Assembly (NCBI RefSeq): GCF_028621895.1
Contig: NZ_CP117520.1
Location: 124,001 to 188,000, forward strand
Reading direction: 5' to 3'
Source of the DNA: Acinetobacter sp. GSS19
GTDB taxonomy: Bacteria > Pseudomonadota > Gammaproteobacteria > Pseudomonadales > Moraxellaceae
Length of the DNA stretch: 64,000 bases
This document shows, in pieces, positions 60,421 to 64,000 of the stretch (its first letter is position 1; every line of letters begins with the position of its first letter). The notes under the pieces were generated by a model. It ran no database searches and was not told the origin of the DNA. It worked only from the letters and a program-made list of their open reading frames with translations. The translations under genes were made by a program, and so were the position numbers.

Positions 60421-62270
60421 GTGATGCGCTGCGTATTGCCCTTGTGGGAAACCCAAACTGCGGTAAAACCTCATTATTTAACCATCTCACCGGAACGCGC
60501 CAGAAAGTGGCCAATTATGCGGGTGTGACGGTTGAACGCAAGGTCGGTTTTTTTAATTTGCCTTCAGGACGACAAGTTCGTGTCTTGGATTTGCCCGGCA
60601 CTTACAGTTTAAATGCCACCAGTCCGGATGAAGCGATTACCCGAGATGTGTGTCAGGGAAAAATTGCTGATGAGCAGCAACAGGATGCATTCTTGTGTGT
60701 CGTCGATGCGACCAACCTGAAGCTGCATTTGGGTCTGGTTCTGGAAGTTATTGATCTCGGGCGCCCGATTCTGCTGGTGCTGAATATGATGGATGAAGCA
60801 CGCCGTCGCGGGATGCAGATCGATGTGCAGAAATTGTCACAACGTCTTGGTGTGCCGGTGATTGAAACCGTCGCAGTGCGTAACGCGGGCATTGAAAACC
60901 TGATGGCTGCACTCGATCAGGCACAATATAGTGTCGCGGATACTGAGCTCAGCGATTTAAGCAGCAGTGCCCATCATAAAATTGATGCCATCTTAAAAGA
61001 TGTCGTGAACTTTGTGGATCATGAAGATAAACGCTCTGATTTCCTAGATAAAATCTTTTTACATCCAGTCCTGGGACTGCTCAGTCTGGCCTTGATGATG
61101 TTTGTGGTCTTCCAGGCGGTCTTTGCCTGGGCAGCTCCGTTTATGGACGGGATCGAGGCACTGTTTGGCTGGCTCGGTGAAACCGTAAGTGGATATATCC
61201 AGCAGCCGTTGCTGAACAGTCTGGTGGTGGATGGGATTATTGCCGGGGCTGGCGGTGTGGTGGTGTTCCTGCCGCAGATTCTGATCCTGTTTTTCTTTAT
61301 TTTAGTGCTGGAGGAATCCGGTTATTTGCCACGCGCCGCTTTCTTACTTGATAAGTTGATGTTTAAAGCCGGTTTGAGTGGTCGTGCCTTTATTCCACTG
61401 CTTTCCAGCTTTGCTTGTGCTGTGCCGGGTATTATGGCAACCCGTAGCATTAATGATCCGCGTGACCGTCTGACCACCATTATGGTGGCGCCGTTGATGA
61501 CCTGTTCAGCACGTCTGCCGGTGTATGCCTTGCTGATTGCAGCTTTCATTCCTGAGAAAATGATCTGGGGTGTGTTGAACCTCCAAGGTTTGGTGCTGTT
61601 TGGCTTATACATGGCAGGGATCATCAGTGCGTTGTGCGTATCCACCGTGATTAAAATTTTCCAGAAAGATAAATCACAACATGCCTTGCTGATGGAATTG
61701 CCGAGCTATCGTTTCCCGGACATCAAAAGTGTTTGGATCGGTTTGCTGGATCGTGCCAAGATTTTCTTGAAACGGGTCGGTGGTATCATTTTCGCCTTGT
61801 CGATTCTGCTCTGGTTCCTGTGTACTTTCCCGCAAGCACCCGAGGGGGCAACCGGACCAGCAATTGATTATAGTTTTGCCGGCATGATTGGACATTTGAT
61901 GCAGCCAATTTTTGCCCCTGTAGGCTTTAACTGGCAAATCTGTATTGCCCTGATCCCGGCGATGGCAGCCCGTGAGGTGGTGGTGGCTGCGCTCGGAACC
62001 GTGTATGCCTTATCTGCAACGGATGAAGATGCGGTGGCGCAAGGTCTGGCCCAATTGATCAGTGCGGATGGTAGCGGTTGGTCACTCGCGACAGGTTTGT
62101 CCTTGCTGGTCTGGTTTATTTATGCACCGCATTGTTTGGCAACACTGGCAACAGTGCGTCGTGAAACCGGTTCATGGCGAACCGTGAGTATTATGACCGT
62201 GTATCTGTTTGGTCTGGCTTATTTCATGTCATTCCTGACCTATCAGATCGCATCTTATTATTTCGGTTAA
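60417..62270 (+). CDS. feoB: Ferrous iron transport protein B
   Basis: A 617-residue Fe2+ transporter with an N-terminal G domain: G1 GNPNCGKT (10-17), G2 Thr in the NYAGVTVERK region, G3 DLPG, G4 NMMD. The GDI-like linker and a C-terminal membrane domain with gate motifs (VFLPQILILFFFI, ESGYLPRAAFLLDKLM, SSFACAVPGIMATR) follow. It is shorter than the 773-residue E. coli protein, typical of this genus. A Cys-rich small protein follows 18 bp later. Confidence 0.96.
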   Translation: MSDALRIALVGNPNCGKTSLFNHLTGTRQKVANYAGVTVERKVGFFNLPSGRQVRVLDLPGTYSLNATSPDEAITRDVCQGKIADEQQQDAFLCVVDATNLKLHLGLVLEVIDLGRPILLVLNMMDEARRRGMQIDVQKLSQRLGVPVIETVAVRNAGIENLMAALDQAQYSVADTELSDLSSSAHHKIDAILKDVVNFVDHEDKRSDFLDKIFLHPVLGLLSLALMMFVVFQAVFAWAAPFMDGIEALFGWLGETVSGYIQQPLLNSLVVDGIIAGAGGVVVFLPQILILFFFILVLEESGYLPRAAFLLDKLMFKAGLSGRAFIPLLSSFACAVPGIMATRSINDPRDRLTTIMVAPLMTCSARLPVYALLIAAFIPEKMIWGVLNLQGLVLFGLYMAGIISALCVSTVIKIFQKDKSQHALLMELPSYRFPDIKSVWIGLLDRAKIFLKRVGGIIFALSILLWFLCTFPQAPEGATGPAIDYSFAGMIGHLMQPIFAPVGFNWQICIALIPAMAAREVVVAALGTVYALSATDEDAVAQGLAQLISADGSGWSLATGLSLLVWFIYAPHCLATLATVRRETGSWRTVSIMTVYLFGLAYFMSFLTYQIASYYFG

Positions 62271-62288
62271 GCACCGAAGGAGGTTGAG

Positions 62289-62540
62289 ATGGTTGAAGGG
62301 CTAATCATTGCCGCACTGGTGAGCTGGAGCGCACTGGTGGTGTTTAAAAAGCTTTTTCCGAAAACAGCGTACTCGGTTTTCTTTCGTGCTGCGCAGGGCT
62401 GTGAAAAACGCGGCTGGCAGCGTTTGGCGAAATGGCTGCAACCTGCCATGTCGGCTGGTTGTGCGGGTGGCTGTGGTTGCAGTACCACTGATACACCCTC
62501 CGCAAAAAAAGTGGAAGTACAGTCGGTAAAATGGCGCTAA
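62289..62540 (+). CDS. Cys-rich single-helix membrane protein linked to FeoB (DUF6587-like)
   Basis: An 83-residue protein with one N-terminal membrane helix (about 3-20, EGLIIAALVSWSALVVF) and four Cys: C38 and the cluster C58, C62 and C64 (GCAGGCGC). It resembles the small FeoB-associated Cys-rich or DUF6587 proteins. A perfect ribosome site AAGGAGG (62277-62283) lies 5 bases before the ATG, so translation should be strong. Role in iron delivery or FeoC-like regulation is inferred from position only; no winged-helix as in E. coli FeoC. Confidence 0.72.
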   Translation: MVEGLIIAALVSWSALVVFKKLFPKTAYSVFFRAAQGCEKRGWQRLAKWLQPAMSAGCAGGCGCSTTDTPSAKKVEVQSVKWR

Positions 62541-62566
62541 TCTTCATCTCACCGGTTTTATGACTT

Positions 62567-62592
62567 AAGCCGCCCTTAATGGGCGGCTTTTT
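62567..62592 (+). terminator. Terminator of the feo operon
   Basis: AAGCCGCCC/GGGCGGCTT stem (9 bp), TTAAT loop, T5. Confidence 0.92.
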
Positions 62593-62627
62593 ACGCGCTG
62601 ACACAAAAAAAGTGCATAGAAAATTAA

Positions 62628-64000
<1,373 letters not shown>

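Overview
The window is chromosomal DNA of a gammaproteobacterium, almost certainly the genus Acinetobacter. The evidence is the 16S/23S sequence type, ParC beginning as the Acinetobacter proteins do ([13 protein letters not shown]), intact comM, the gacA-pilSR neighbourhood, an AAHS aromatic-acid transporter, and pervasive A+T-leaning gene style. I do not assign a species. No insertion sequence, prophage, integron or CRISPR array is visible; this is core-genome territory.

Layout. 1-4.1 kb: the tail of def, then a copper-uptake pair (a His/Cys-rich DUF2946 protein and an OprC-type TonB receptor with the CxxxM and HxM copper ligands), then an unrecognised membrane protein with a START-like tail. 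4.1-10.1 kb: a complete rRNA operon (P1/P2 promoters, 16S, tRNA-Ile, tRNA-Ala, 23S, 5S, strong terminator) with long processing stems flanking 16S and 23S. 10.4-16.4 kb: ybaK, two MFS transporters and a YgiQ radical-SAM protein. 16.6-25 kb: DUF2726, RidA, dinB overlapping a GH25 muramidase, an EmrB-type exporter, a LOG protein, a TerC-CBS-CorC protein preceded by a candidate 45-residue ORF, YchJ and a TRIC-type channel. 25-32.8 kb: a large orphan coiled-coil protein, parC, fadD, a small membrane protein, a MAPEG protein and ppa.

32.9-38.8 kb is a nitrogen-flavoured block: two TorF-type putative porins (the second behind a textbook sigma-54 promoter), then comM and ubiK on the other strand, then glnK-amtB. 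38.8-42.4 kb is nrdR-ribD-(D12 DNA adenine methyltransferase)-ribE, with the methyltransferase overlapping ribD by 4 bp. 42.4-50.5 kb: two orphan proteins, holC-pepA, divergent lptF-lptG, gpmI and a carboxy-terminal protease. 50.5-54.2 kb: a regulatory cluster gacA, pilS, pilR on the minus strand. 54.4-60 kb: pbpG, then a minus-strand series xerD, dsbC (with a lipobox), hom, thrC. 60.1-64 kb: Fur-box-preceded feoA-feoB plus a Cys-rich small membrane protein, then murD running off the end.

I found no convincing new multi-gene defence or mobile system. The best leads are the sigma-54-driven porin beside glnK-amtB, the methyltransferase inside the riboflavin operon, the 45-residue ORF overlapping the TerC-CBS start, the Cys-rich FeoB-linked protein, and a structured gene-free stretch between ridA and dinB.
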